Positions 5,975 through 14,988 are shown, numbered from the stretch's first letter. The stretch: 64,000 nt of DNA from Pseudobdellovibrionaceae bacterium (GCA_947449255.1 CANFQX010000007.1:62001-126000), one strand, 5' to 3'. Numbers and translations: made by a program. Notes: a model not told the origin generated them from the letters alone.

Positions 5975-8944
5975 TTAAAAACCAGAAATTTGAATGCTGG
6001 TTCCAAAGACGGACTCAGCTCCCTGTGGTGTGTTGAAGGCTTGATAAAATCCAAAAACTAAATTTATCGGAAACACATATCCGAGCGTGGTTTCAAGGCG
6101 AGCTTCAGCTCCAGCACTCCAGAAACTCTGCTTCATATTGATGGATTCAGCCGCGCCCGTTTGTATATTAAAAAACTTTCCATCAGCAGACACGCCATCT
6201 GCTAAGAAAGCTCCCGACAATCTTTTTATAAAGACGGGGTCCGTTCCTGAACCGCGATAAATATTTAAGATGGGGAAGCGGTATTCGAAGTTGAAGTTGA
6301 CGAGATTCTTTCCGTAAATTTGCCCCCTCTGATAGCCGCGAAGAATATATTCAGGCAAATAATTATCAGGAATGAATACAATCGATTCCGTAGATACACC
6401 ATAGGCTGAAGACACATTTTCGGGAATGTAGGCTCCCTTTGCACGCAACATGATTGCATGATGGAGGGGTAAAAAAGCATTAAAATACTTTTCTCCACCT
6501 AAGAGGAACTGCCAATGGTGTAGGAAATTATCTTGGGAGATATAATCAAAAACACCCAAATACCCACCCAGCCCAGACTCGGGGGACACTTGGGCGCCAC
6601 TTTGCTTGTAATTATGGTAATCCAAAATTGTGAAGGGACCGGTTCGCTTGGAGACATTGAGGCCAAAGGTTCGTTCAATGTATTGCCATCCGATTTGCAG
6701 GCTCGAATACCTAGACAACGCAAAAGTGTCTGGAATGACTGATGCCATCAGTGACACTTCAGAGTAGGGATTGTTGATGTCGCCCAAATATGAATTTCTA
6801 TTGTAGGCGGCAAGAGCAAAGGGCAAAGAGGTTGTTTGATTTAAATAGCTGCCCTCTATGCTGGCCTTATTAAGCTGTGTGTCCCAAGAGAGAGTAATGG
6901 CGTAAGAGTGCTTTTTTAAAGGATCAAACCCTGAAGTGGTGGCCTGAAAAACGAGACCTGATTGATTGGTGGATCCGGCAATGAAGGGAATCCAATAGTG
7001 GGGCCACAAATAATCTGTCGCTGAGTATTCAGACAAAGTGGGTGCTTCAAGGGTTTTCAAATCCTTCTCTTTGGAGACTTCTTTTTCAGGATAGCGATCC
7101 CCCATCAAAGAACTAATTTTTGGCAGGCTTGGAGGAGTTGCAGACCAATCTTTTTGAGCAATGGAAGCGATCTGAAACCCTTTAGAAGTCATCGTGGTTG
7201 TGATCAGCTCATTATTCTGAGGGTCTAAGTCGGACATAAAAAATCCGGTCAAAGTGTGCGTGATGGGACGAGGGTTATGTAAATTAAAGTCTGTCAGATA
7301 GACATTTTGGGCGCCATTTTTATTTGAGTTGAATAGCAATCCCGCTTTTGTCATGCGCGCAAAACGTGCATTAGGATAATCTTTGAAGAGACGTTCGGTC
7401 TTGTTGGTTGTTAAAGAATACTTATAGAGGTGTTCAAGTCCATCCCTATTGCGCCAAGAAAAAATAATTTCCTGAGAATTAATAAAACTAGGATAGGATA
7501 TGCGTTCTTCCAGCGGCGAAGAAAAAAGGACTTGAACTGGGAAAGCAGGATCCTTGTATTTCATCAGGGCCAATCCTGTTTGACCGGCTGAAAGTTTCAC
7601 AAAAACGATACTGTTGCCATCCGGAGAAACGGCAGGTTCTCGGGCGCGAAGTCCAAGTCCAAGTTGGGTGCTTTTTTTTGTGGCTAAATCATAAACATGC
7701 AAATCTGAAAAGCTTTCAACTTTATTGATGATGTCGACTTTATCAAAAACAAGACTTTTCGAGTCCGGGAACCAACTTATTCTCTGAATAGATCCTGAAA
7801 TCGCCTCTTCAGAATTGGGCGTTGGAGTGTTTGCAGGATTAAATTTTTCTATAAGATCAGTTGTGCCTTTTTCTCCGTACACATCAAGAAAGCTTTTCTG
7901 TAAATTTGGCGAATCTTTTTTTGTGAGAATTTTTACAGAACGCGATTTGCTGTCATCTTGAGTGATAAAAGCCAAGTGTTTGCCATCGGGTGAAATAGCT
8001 GGAGCGCTAAGGTTGTCGCTGTTTTTTTGGAATTGATGCAGGCTTGTGGGAGGAGTTTGCCTTAGTTTTGTTAATTGATTTTCCACCCGCTCTGAGGTCT
8101 CAGTAAGTGCTCTTGTATACATATTTTTATAGTCAGAATGCAGGAAGGTTATCGCGGGCTGCTCGATAAAGTAAGGTGCACGTCGACCATGGTGCTGATT
8201 GAGCTCGTTGATCACTTGATTGCCATGATCGGCAATCATTTGGCTCCACATGATGGACCCAAAAAGATAGGGACTCATTCCGCCGGGCCAAGTCGGCAGG
8301 ATTTCATTTGCATGAGAAATATCAAAAGTAAATAAAGTGTCGTCAATGACCATAGCCCTAATCACAGAATCTTGAAAGTTGGAGCGAAGGCGCCCATAAT
8401 GGCCCAGTTGTGTTTCCATTTGAACGGCAAGTCCTTCTTTCCACCAAGTTGGCAGCAGCATGTTGGGGGAAACGATGCTGCCAAAAAGAAATCGAAGGGG
8501 TTTCATTATTCCACCGGCGGGCTCCATGTTCAAAATGTGAGTGTACTCATGCGCTAACAGCTCGAAGGCCCAGTCGCCCGTGTCACCCAAACTGTCCTCT
8601 GGTCCAGGCATGACAGGGTAAGCGACGATATGAGGATAGGGGATTCGAGTGGCATAGCCATTCGTGATGTCGGTTTTATCATTAATGAGCACAGAAATCT
8701 TTGGAGGTCGTTCGCTGAAAAAAGGCAACAAGTCGTGATAAGCTTTTTCTAGTTTTTCAGAATAGAGCGCAGCAAGCTCGTGCTGCGGCGTACTGTGAAT
8801 AACGTCGAAATGGGCAGAATGCAGGACTTGCCACTGCAATTCAGGCTTAACTTCCCATTGAGCTTGAAGGGGAGGAGTCATGCAAATGAGAAACAAGGAT
8901 ATCAAAATTGAAGTGAAAATTTGAATTTTTAATAATTTATTCAT
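5975..8944 (-). CDS. large secreted protein: HExxH metalloprotease-like domain, TolB-like propeller, outer-membrane barrel
   Basis: 989 aa. Signal peptide 1-28. Residues about 35-300 resemble a peptidase MA-like gluzincin domain: HEYTH at 132-136 and WWKEGLAV with Glu170 as likely third zinc ligand. Residues about 305-620 contain repeated blade motifs such as SPDGKHLAF, SPDGNSIVF and WFPDSKSLVF, as in TolB/PD40 propellers. The last 300 residues are alternating aromatic strands ending in Phe, typical of a BamA/surface-antigen-like barrel. The protein would sit in the outer membrane with protease and propeller on one side. Similar architectures occur as uncharacterised proteins in Bdellovibrio; substrate unknown. 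Confidence 0.85.
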   Translation of the reverse strand: MNKLLKIQIFTSILISLFLICMTPPLQAQWEVKPELQWQVLHSAHFDVIHSTPQHELAALYSEKLEKAYHDLLPFFSERPPKISVLINDKTDITNGYATRIPYPHIVAYPVMPGPEDSLGDTGDWAFELLAHEYTHILNMEPAGGIMKPLRFLFGSIVSPNMLLPTWWKEGLAVQMETQLGHYGRLRSNFQDSVIRAMVIDDTLFTFDISHANEILPTWPGGMSPYLFGSIMWSQMIADHGNQVINELNQHHGRRAPYFIEQPAITFLHSDYKNMYTRALTETSERVENQLTKLRQTPPTSLHQFQKNSDNLSAPAISPDGKHLAFITQDDSKSRSVKILTKKDSPNLQKSFLDVYGEKGTTDLIEKFNPANTPTPNSEEAISGSIQRISWFPDSKSLVFDKVDIINKVESFSDLHVYDLATKKSTQLGLGLRAREPAVSPDGNSIVFVKLSAGQTGLALMKYKDPAFPVQVLFSSPLEERISYPSFINSQEIIFSWRNRDGLEHLYKYSLTTNKTERLFKDYPNARFARMTKAGLLFNSNKNGAQNVYLTDFNLHNPRPITHTLTGFFMSDLDPQNNELITTTMTSKGFQIASIAQKDWSATPPSLPKISSLMGDRYPEKEVSKEKDLKTLEAPTLSEYSATDYLWPHYWIPFIAGSTNQSGLVFQATTSGFDPLKKHSYAITLSWDTQLNKASIEGSYLNQTTSLPFALAAYNRNSYLGDINNPYSEVSLMASVIPDTFALSRYSSLQIGWQYIERTFGLNVSKRTGPFTILDYHNYKQSGAQVSPESGLGGYLGVFDYISQDNFLHHWQFLLGGEKYFNAFLPLHHAIMLRAKGAYIPENVSSAYGVSTESIVFIPDNYLPEYILRGYQRGQIYGKNLVNFNFEYRFPILNIYRGSGTDPVFIKRLSGAFLADGVSADGKFFNIQTGAAESINMKQSFWSAGAEARLETTLGYVFPINLVFGFYQAFNTPQGAESVFGTSIQISGF

Positions 8945-9065
8945 AACTTATTTCTGGTCTCCTTGAAATTCTGCTAGTACCCTGTCACCATCTAACCTGT
9001 TTGCAATGAAGGATCACAAATTAAGTGACGCAGTTGCATCCGAAAGAAAGAGTGAAAGCTTAGAT

Positions 9066-9112
9066 TTGACATTGTACTGTCATAACTTAAAGTTTTTACT
9101 AATATTTATTAT
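9066..9112 (+). promoter_or_regulatory. possible promoter region of the pal operon
   Basis: TTGACA at 9066-9071 is a perfect -35 hexamer, but no good -10 lies 17 bases on; a TATTAT at 9107-9112 is a possible -10 with another -35. The stretch is AT-rich and precedes a strong ribosome-binding site (GAGGAGG) for pal. Confidence 0.3.
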
Positions 9113-9138
9113 AGTTTTCAATTGTTGAGGAGGATATC

Positions 9139-9645
9139 ATGATTCGTAAATTGGCATTTGGTCTGGTTGCTTGTACATTGGTTGTTGGTTGTAAGGGAAA
9201 ACAGTCAGTGTCTAATCAAAACCTTGAGTCGGCTTCAGCGGTTAGCCCTTCTGCGGCTATCGAGTCAACGCCCCTAAATTTTGATCCTACAGGTTCAGAC
9301 TCGGGCACTGTTACTGGTCTTAAGACGGTTCACTTTGGCTATGATAAGTCCACTTTGGATGAATCAGCAAAACGAGAAATTGCTGCGAACGCAGAATGGA
9401 TGAAAAAGAATCCAGACGCAAAAGTTCAAATTGAAGGACATTGTGATGCTCGTGGAACGATTGAGTACAATGTAGCTCTTGGAGAGCGTCGCGCAAATAC
9501 TGTTAAAGCCTATATGATCAGCTCGGGTGTTTCAGCGGAACGCTTAAGCACAATCAGCTATGGTAAAGAAAAGCCTCTAATGACTGGTGACTCTGAAGAA
9601 GCTTACAGCAAAAACCGTCGCGCTAACTTTGTACCAGCTCAGTAA
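9139..9645 (+). CDS. pal: peptidoglycan-associated lipoprotein Pal
   Basis: 168 aa. Lipobox LVVGC with Cys18, a Ser/Ala-rich linker, then an OmpA-like domain (about 64-165) with VHFGYDKSTLDESA, the peptidoglycan-binding IEGHCDARGTIEYN and GERRANTVKAY, close to the family consensus. Pal tethers the outer membrane to peptidoglycan and works with Tol proteins during constriction. GAGGAGG precedes the ATG. Two more lipoprotein genes follow, including the TPR protein CpoB, as in typical pal-cpoB clusters; tolQRAB are not in this window. Confidence 0.96.
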   Translation: MIRKLAFGLVACTLVVGCKGKQSVSNQNLESASAVSPSAAIESTPLNFDPTGSDSGTVTGLKTVHFGYDKSTLDESAKREIAANAEWMKKNPDAKVQIEGHCDARGTIEYNVALGERRANTVKAYMISSGVSAERLSTISYGKEKPLMTGDSEEAYSKNRRANFVPAQ

Positions 9646-9692
9646 TTTTAAAGTCTTAGCAATTGAGGTCAAACTTGTGTGAAGGACCTGGA

Positions 9693-10019
9693 ATGAGGAA
9701 GTTAAACATCTTATTCATCCGCAGTTTGTGTTTTTTGATGTTGATTCATTTTCAAACTGGTTGTCAGACAATGTCTCCACCTCTTGAGGATTATTCGCTT
9801 GCACGGGCAGCCATTGATGGCGCCCGCACAGTCCAGGCCGCCAGGCATTCACCAGGTTTTTGGCATCAAGCCGAAGAGGCTTATCGTAGAGGTCGAATCT
9901 ACTTTGATGATCGAGATTATTCAAAAGCAAAAGAGCAGTTTATTCGAGCTAGAATAGCAGCAGAAAAAGCTGAAAATTCGGCGCGAATGATTCGTCAAAA
10001 AACCGGAGACGTATTATGA
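9693..10019 (+). CDS. DUF4398-type lipoprotein
   Basis: 108 aa from ATG 9693, which has AAGGA seven bases upstream and starts directly with a lipoprotein signal (lipobox FQTGC, Cys24); a TTG at 9663 would add ten unlikely residues. Residues about 35-100 (ARAAIDGARTVQAA, then AEEAYRRGRIYFDDRDY, AKEQFIRARIAAEKAE) match DUF4398, a two-helix TPR-like unit found in envelope lipoproteins next to OmpA/Pal genes. Its stop overlaps the next start (ATGA), so translation is probably coupled to cpoB. Confidence 0.85.
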   Translation: MRKLNILFIRSLCFLMLIHFQTGCQTMSPPLEDYSLARAAIDGARTVQAARHSPGFWHQAEEAYRRGRIYFDDRDYSKAKEQFIRARIAAEKAENSARMIRQKTGDVL

Positions 10020-10705
10020 AATTCACAGGTGTATCCGCAGCATTAATTTCAATATCCTTAGTTTTTATTTCTGGATGCTTGCAGACACGAGGTGAAGTTA
10101 ACGAGAATCAACAGCGAAATGTCATACAACAACAAGTCAGCACCATGCAAAAGACCAATGCTGATGTTGGAAGTCGCTTTGCAGAAGTTGAAGAAGAGAT
10201 GCGGGCACTCAATGGTCGTGTGGAAGTCATCGAAAGCAAGTTAGATCAGAGCCACTCCATTCTTGAAGGCACGCTGAAATCGAACAAACAGCAAGGTCAA
10301 GACGTCAATGCAAAGCTTTCTCTAATCCAAGAAGCGCTAGTGAAAATGGAAAAAGAGATCAATTACTTAAATTCAGAACTTCAAAATTTTAAGGCCAGCG
10401 CGGCTGCGAATGCTTCGGCAATGGAAAGAAATAGCCGTCAGGTTCCAAAGGAAGCTTTCGAATTGGCCCAAGAGTACTTCACCAAAAAGGACTGGAAACA
10501 GGCCATTCTTCAATATCAAAAATATCGTGAAGAAAAGGTGAAAGGCCCTCATTTTGGAGAAGCCACCTATAAAATAGGCGTCGCGTTTCAAGAGTTGGGC
10601 ATGAATGACGAGTCCAAAACTTTTTATGATGAAGTTATCAGTAAATTCCCTAAGTCAGATGATGCACGTCGTGCTAAGATCCGCCTGAAGAGTCTTAAAA
10701 AATAG
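10016..10705 (+). CDS. cpoB: Tol-Pal system TPR lipoprotein CpoB/YbgF
   Basis: 229 aa. Lipoprotein signal with lipobox FISGC (Cys21); a trimer-forming coiled coil at about 45-125; TPR repeats from about 140 on (AFELAQEYFTKKDW, KGPHFGEATYKIGVAFQELG, ARRAKIRLKSL). The C-terminal pattern is that of YbgF/CpoB, which couples the Tol-Pal machine to peptidoglycan synthases during division. Most relatives have a plain signal peptide, so the lipid anchor is a variation shared with several deltaproteobacterial forms. Starts within the DUF4398 stop codon. Confidence 0.88.
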   Translation: MKFTGVSAALISISLVFISGCLQTRGEVNENQQRNVIQQQVSTMQKTNADVGSRFAEVEEEMRALNGRVEVIESKLDQSHSILEGTLKSNKQQGQDVNAKLSLIQEALVKMEKEINYLNSELQNFKASAAANASAMERNSRQVPKEAFELAQEYFTKKDWKQAILQYQKYREEKVKGPHFGEATYKIGVAFQELGMNDESKTFYDEVISKFPKSDDARRAKIRLKSLKK

Positions 10706-10742
10706 ATTCTATTAAACTTCATATTATCTGTGAGTTGTCGTT

Positions 10743-11780
10743 ATGATTGATAAAGTATTAGCTATAGAGACAAGTTGTGATGACACCTCGGTAGCCATAG
10801 TAGATACCTCAGGTTGGGTCTATTCGGTCGTTTCCGCATCACAGGATCTTGAGCATGAAGAGTATGGTGGGATTGTTCCTGAAATTGCGGCAAGAAATCA
10901 TTCAATAGCCCTTATTCCACTCATCGAAGAGGCATTCAAAAAGGCAAGTTTGAATTGGTCCGATGTGAGTGGCATTGCGGTCACAAACCGTCCAGGACTC
11001 GTCGGGGCTTTGATTGTGGGATTGGTTACCGCCAAATCATTATCTCAAGCCAAGCAGCTGCCTTTTTTAGGAATAAATCATTTAGAAGGTCACCTCTTGG
11101 CTCCATTTTTAAAAGATGACAATTATTCTTCGCCTGAAGACTTTGGTTATCCTTATGTGGGTCTTGCAGTGAGCGGTGGTCACACCAGTCTCTATTATAT
11201 AACGGGACTTGGAGAGTACCAAGTACTCGGCACAACCAGGGATGATGCCGCCGGGGAGTGTTTCGATAAATTTGCAAAGATGTCGGGGTTAGGATTTCCA
11301 GGTGGAGTGCGACTTGATCATACAGCCAGAAATGGAAATCCACAGGCTTATGATTTTCCGCGCAGCATGTTGAAAGAGGATACCTTTAACATGAGTTTTT
11401 CGGGGTTAAAATCAGCGGGACAAAGAATGCTCGAGGGAATGGGGCCTGAATTAGTGAAGGCCCACTTGCCAGATCTTTGTGCCTCTTTCCAGGAAGCCAT
11501 TGTTGATGTTTTGATTGCTAAATTAGAAAAGGCTGCAAAATTTTATAAGGTTCAAAGAATTATCATCACTGGGGGCGTGAGTGCAAATTCTCGTCTTCGC
11601 GCGCGTGCTGAAGAAATGGCGCAAAGAAAAAAACTGCGTTTGGTTATTCCTCCTTTAAGGTATTGCACTGACAATGCAGCGATGATCGGATATGTGGGTG
11701 CTTTAAGAATGGCTCGAGGGGAGTTCTCAACAATTGATCTGGGGCCTTCACCTCAAGCATTAGAATCGGATTTTAAATGA
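10743..11780 (+). CDS. tsaD: tRNA N6-adenosine threonylcarbamoyltransferase TsaD
   Basis: 345 aa, full length. Moves the threonylcarbamoyl group to A37 of ANN-reading tRNAs. Signature pieces: IETSCDDTS at 8-16, GGIVPEIAAR at 42-51, the metal-binding HLEGH (His113, His117), SGGHT, and the phosphate-binding GGVSANSRLR and CTDNAAMIGY near the C-terminus. The stop overlaps the rsmA start by 4 bases, a translationally coupled pair of RNA-modification genes. The other t6A genes (tsaB, tsaC, tsaE) are not here. Confidence 0.97.
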   Translation: MIDKVLAIETSCDDTSVAIVDTSGWVYSVVSASQDLEHEEYGGIVPEIAARNHSIALIPLIEEAFKKASLNWSDVSGIAVTNRPGLVGALIVGLVTAKSLSQAKQLPFLGINHLEGHLLAPFLKDDNYSSPEDFGYPYVGLAVSGGHTSLYYITGLGEYQVLGTTRDDAAGECFDKFAKMSGLGFPGGVRLDHTARNGNPQAYDFPRSMLKEDTFNMSFSGLKSAGQRMLEGMGPELVKAHLPDLCASFQEAIVDVLIAKLEKAAKFYKVQRIIITGGVSANSRLRARAEEMAQRKKLRLVIPPLRYCTDNAAMIGYVGALRMARGEFSTIDLGPSPQALESDFK

Positions 11781-12604
11781 GTACAGCAAGGGAACGTTTA
11801 AATAAGGCTCTGAAGGAAATAAGCGTTACAGCTAAAAAATCCTTGGGCCAAAATTTTTTAGTGAGTGACGTGGTTATCGGTCGAATTATCGATCAGGTTC
11901 GGGAATTCCAACCTGAAGCCTTGATTGAAGTGGGACCTGGTCCAGGTGCTTTGACCTATTTTTTAAAGCAGATGAATATTCCTCTGCAATTGATCGAGTT
12001 GGATCATGTGATTGCTTCTTATTGGCGAGACCAGGGGTTGCCCGTGATTGAAGAGGACGCCCTAAAGCTGGATTGGAAACAGTTTTATAACGGGAAAAAA
12101 TTAGTTTTTGTAAGCAATCTTCCGTATCAAATTTCCTCTAGTATATTGATAGAGCGCTCTTTAGAATCCGTCGGACCAGAAAATATGGTTCTGATGTTTC
12201 AAAAAGAAGTTGCACAAAGAATTCGTGGGACGGCCAGAGATGATCACTATGGACTTTTGAGTGTCATTGCTCAAACTTTTTGGAAAATGAGCTTGGTCAG
12301 CGAAGCGGGTGCCAGGGACTTTTCGCCAGCCCCTAAAGTTCAAAGTCGAGTGTTGGCATTCACTCGAAAAGACTCTGCAGTTTTAGATCGGAAATCATTT
12401 TTGACCTTTGTGAAAATCGCATTTGCGCAAAGAAGAAAGCTTCTAAAGAAAAATCTAACGGGTCTGTTAAATCAAAAAAAGATAACCGAGGAGCAGCTGG
12501 TGCTGTGGTTGGCTGAGCTTGGATTTAAAGAGACGGCCAGAGCTGAAGAGATCAGTCCTGACCAATTTGTGATTCTATTTCATAAATTTGGCTTTGATGC
12601 ATAA
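11777..12604 (+). CDS. rsmA: 16S rRNA dimethyladenosine transferase RsmA (KsgA)
   Basis: 275 aa. Dimethylates A1518 and A1519 of 16S rRNA during late 30S assembly. Motifs: KSLGQNFL at 21-28, the SAM loop EVGPGPGALT at 51-60, and the catalytic NLPY at 114-117. The C-terminal helical part carries FAQRRKLLKKNL, as in family members. Coupled to tsaD through an ATGA overlap. Confidence 0.97.
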   Translation: MSTARERLNKALKEISVTAKKSLGQNFLVSDVVIGRIIDQVREFQPEALIEVGPGPGALTYFLKQMNIPLQLIELDHVIASYWRDQGLPVIEEDALKLDWKQFYNGKKLVFVSNLPYQISSSILIERSLESVGPENMVLMFQKEVAQRIRGTARDDHYGLLSVIAQTFWKMSLVSEAGARDFSPAPKVQSRVLAFTRKDSAVLDRKSFLTFVKIAFAQRRKLLKKNLTGLLNQKKITEEQLVLWLAELGFKETARAEEISPDQFVILFHKFGFDA

Positions 12605-12607
12605 GTG

Positions 12608-12630
12608 TATTATTATTATTATTATTATTA
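12608..12630. repeat. TAT trinucleotide repeat between rsmA and smpB
   Basis: 7.7 perfect copies of TAT (23 bases) begin four bases after the rsmA stop and end about 38 bases before the smpB GTG start. Such a tract can change length by slippage and sits where an smpB promoter could be. Confidence 0.85.
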
Positions 12631-12668
12631 AAGACAACTTTTCTATAAGTTAGGATGAGTGAATTAAA

Positions 12669-13142
12669 GTGAGTAAAGACAGTGCTAAAAGCAACATTTT
12701 GTTAATCCAGGAAAACAAAAAAGCTCGTTTTGATTATACGATTGTGGATGTTTATGAAGCCGGTTTAATGTTGATTGGAAGTGAAGTGAAATCACTTCGG
12801 AACAAAGACATTCAACTCAAGGATGCCTATATAAGTTTTCGGGGAGATGAAGCTTTTTTGCAGAATGCGCACATAGCTGAATATAAGGCCTCAAGTTACA
12901 ACAACCATGCCCCCGAACGCCTTCGAAAGCTTCTTCTGAATCGCAGTGAACTTGATGAGATCAATGGAGCCCTTCGTGAAAAAGGCTATTCTTGTGTTCC
13001 CTTAAAAGTTTATTTTAAAAATGGTCGTGCGAAGGTTGAAATTGCTTTGGTGAAAGGCAAAAAAACCCACGATAAACGAGAGGCGATTAAGAAGCGCGAT
13101 GTTTCGGATCAATTGCGTGCAACGATGCGACGTTCTCGATAG
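12669..13142 (+). CDS. smpB: SsrA-binding protein SmpB
   Basis: 157 aa, normal length, GTG start. Binds tmRNA and brings it to stalled ribosomes. Seen: NKKARFDYTI near the N-terminus, EAGLMLIGSEVKSLR, the strand LKDAYISF, and the basic tail KGKKTHDKREAIKKRD, all typical. No tmRNA gene was recognised nearby. The last 56 bases overlap the 3' end of the convergent HAMP gene. Confidence 0.97.
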   Translation: MSKDSAKSNILLIQENKKARFDYTIVDVYEAGLMLIGSEVKSLRNKDIQLKDAYISFRGDEAFLQNAHIAEYKASSYNNHAPERLRKLLLNRSELDEINGALREKGYSCVPLKVYFKNGRAKVEIALVKGKKTHDKREAIKKRDVSDQLRATMRRSR

Positions 13143-13752
13143 AAATAATTTCTTCTTTGATACCTAAGCGAGATCTTTTTGTGGAGATGAGTTGTTTCCA
13201 AGCGGCATAGGCTTCACGATTTTGTGGGTCGATGCTGAGCTTAGATAATAATGTTAATTCAACTGAGGTGTTGGCCTTGAGCGACCTATAAAAATAATCA
13301 TAGGTCATGCCAAGTTCGCGAAAGTCTTCGTCATCTGTCAGTTGATAATCAGAAATGTTCCATTTGCCAAGCATCAGTTGGCGCATGTGTTTTTCTATTT
13401 TAGCAAGTGGTGCCAGTAATTTCTTGGTCATTGAGGCGCTTAAAATTAAGGTCAGACAGGCAATAAAAATAAAAGAAATGCTGAAAAAGACTTTCAACCA
13501 AGTCACTTCTCGCTCTAAATGTTCTATAAGGTGAGGCTGAGTATCGAAGGCTAGACTTTTAAATAGCTCATAATTTTGCATCAAAAAATAAAAAGCAGGT
13601 ATGAGGAAAAGCAAGGCTCCACCGGCTACTGCAGTCAGCATGTACCAGCAATATTTATACTGAAACATCTTGTTTACATTTTTATTTTTTATTATCTCGC
13701 CAAAATTTAATTGGGGATTTGGCAGATCAACCCCTCTACGTCTATAAAGCAT
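13087..13752 (-). CDS. two-helix HAMP-domain membrane protein without output domain
   Basis: 221 aa. Membrane helices at about 38-60 and 90-111 flank a short periplasmic loop; then a HAMP segment (MTKKLLAPLAKIEKHM, with DEDFRELG) at about 108-160 and a short helical tail. It has no kinase, cyclase or methyl-accepting domain. The first helix starts with FQYKYC, like FQIKYC in the C-terminal half of the LspA fusion at 46.4-47.4 kb; spacing and HAMP agree, so they are likely paralogues. Convergent with smpB and overlapping its end by 56 bases. The start could be the Met at the FQYKYC region. Confidence 0.7.
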   Translation of the reverse strand: MLYRRRGVDLPNPQLNFGEIIKNKNVNKMFQYKYCWYMLTAVAGGALLFLIPAFYFLMQNYELFKSLAFDTQPHLIEHLEREVTWLKVFFSISFIFIACLTLILSASMTKKLLAPLAKIEKHMRQLMLGKWNISDYQLTDDEDFRELGMTYDYFYRSLKANTSVELTLLSKLSIDPQNREAYAAWKQLISTKRSRLGIKEEIISIENVASLHAIDPKHRAS

Positions 13753-13792
13753 AAGTCTCTTATCGGGACATTTATGAATTTATAGAGTCCAG

Positions 13793-14689
13793 TTATCGTT
13801 GGGACTTGATCCAAACTGTAACTTCGTGTTTGTTCGCGTAAAGGTGCTGGACCCGTGCATTTTCCATGTTTTGAAACTCTTTGAGCGTGTTGAAGTCAGT
13901 TTCTTTTTGAAATTTAATTGTGCAGACAAAGTTTGAACAAAGCCCAGAATTCTGCCAATTCTTTACAAGTTGGAGCAGTTTTTCTGGGTAGCAAATAATA
14001 TCAGAAAAAAACCAATCAATTTTACCCAGATCCTGAGGGTTAATATTAAACGCATTTGTTTTCATAAATTGTATGCGCGGAAGTTTCGCAATTTTTTCAT
14101 CTAAGGGGGCTCGGTCAATGCTAATAACATGACAACCCATTTTTTGCAGAACCCAAGTCCAGCCTCCAGGGCAACTTCCGAAATCAACAACTTTATCCCC
14201 AGCCGAAGGTCTAACGCCATAAACTGTTAAAAGTTCCCACAGTTTCAAATAGGCTCTGGAAGGGGGTGTGAGCTTGTCTTCATTGAAGGCGACTTCACCT
14301 CGTGGAAATAGTGAATTTGTTTCGCTAGACAAAAGTAGTGTTTCTTTATCAAGAAGGGTCCAAGCTCCAAGGGGATCTTTAGGGAGTTCATCTAAAAAGT
14401 TAAGCACGCGTGAGCGAAGTTTAGGCAGCTGATCCTGAATCAATTCCGCCCGACGATGGTTTTCAAAGGAATAAAGTGCCCACAGCAGTCCACGACTCTT
14501 TAATATTTTTGCCGCTTCGGTAATGGATTTGAATGGAACAATCTCAGCATTCAGCCAAATGTTTTGGGCCCAAACAGAATTTTGAATAGGCCCCTCGGTC
14601 AGCACAAGGTTCCCGTGCACAGACCGAACATCTTTCAGTTCACTCAATAGTTCAGGAAGAAATTTTTCAGGAGCAAGATAAGCAATCAC
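13793..14689 (-). CDS. RlmM/FtsJ-like 2'-O-ribose RNA methyltransferase
   Basis: 298 aa. The C-terminal Rossmann domain shows VVDFGSCPGGWTWVL (SAM binding), a second acid loop ISIDRAPLD, DWFFSDI (catalytic Asp), TIKFQ (Lys) and NKHEVTVW (Glu), which fit the K-D-K-E tetrad of the FtsJ/RrmJ fold. The N-terminal half resembles the THUMP-containing part of RlmM, which modifies C2498 of 23S rRNA, but is shorter. The exact target is not shown by the sequence. The 4-base overlap with the gene upstream suggests one transcript. Confidence 0.75.
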   Translation of the reverse strand: MIAYLAPEKFLPELLSELKDVRSVHGNLVLTEGPIQNSVWAQNIWLNAEIVPFKSITEAAKILKSRGLLWALYSFENHRRAELIQDQLPKLRSRVLNFLDELPKDPLGAWTLLDKETLLLSSETNSLFPRGEVAFNEDKLTPPSRAYLKLWELLTVYGVRPSAGDKVVDFGSCPGGWTWVLQKMGCHVISIDRAPLDEKIAKLPRIQFMKTNAFNINPQDLGKIDWFFSDIICYPEKLLQLVKNWQNSGLCSNFVCTIKFQKETDFNTLKEFQNMENARVQHLYANKHEVTVWIKSQR

Positions 14690-14988
14690 GCAACTCTAGT
14701 TGCCACAGCAGGAGTCAAAAGTCCACGGTTGTTCCATGTTATCATGGCTTCATTCCAAAATTTTTCTTTAATTTTTACGTCAGTAGCATTCAATTTAACT
14801 TTCGGAAAGTCTTGTTTATCAAAATGCTCTGTAAATTGAGTTTCCGTGGAGGCCCTGACAATTTTCATCATCAAATTAAAATGCGCTTCTGAAAACGGTT
14901 TATTATCAATCAGCATCTTTCTAAGTCCACCCTCTGGTGTTTGCGTTAGAAAAGTATAAAGATTAGGCACATCATATGTTTGACTCAT
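14686..14988 (-). CDS. small conserved hypothetical protein
   Basis: 100 aa from ATG 14988, which has GGGAG seven bases upstream; an in-frame ATG at 15135 with AGGGGG upstream would give 149 aa with a basic head, and I cannot decide between them. The core (YTFLTQTPEGGLRKMLI, FSEAHFNLMMKIVRAS, KEKFWNEAMITWNNRG) looks helical and soluble. Its stop overlaps the methyltransferase start by 4 bases. No family recognised. Confidence 0.6.
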   Translation of the reverse strand: MSQTYDVPNLYTFLTQTPEGGLRKMLIDNKPFSEAHFNLMMKIVRASTETQFTEHFDKQDFPKVKLNATDVKIKEKFWNEAMITWNNRGLLTPAVATRVA

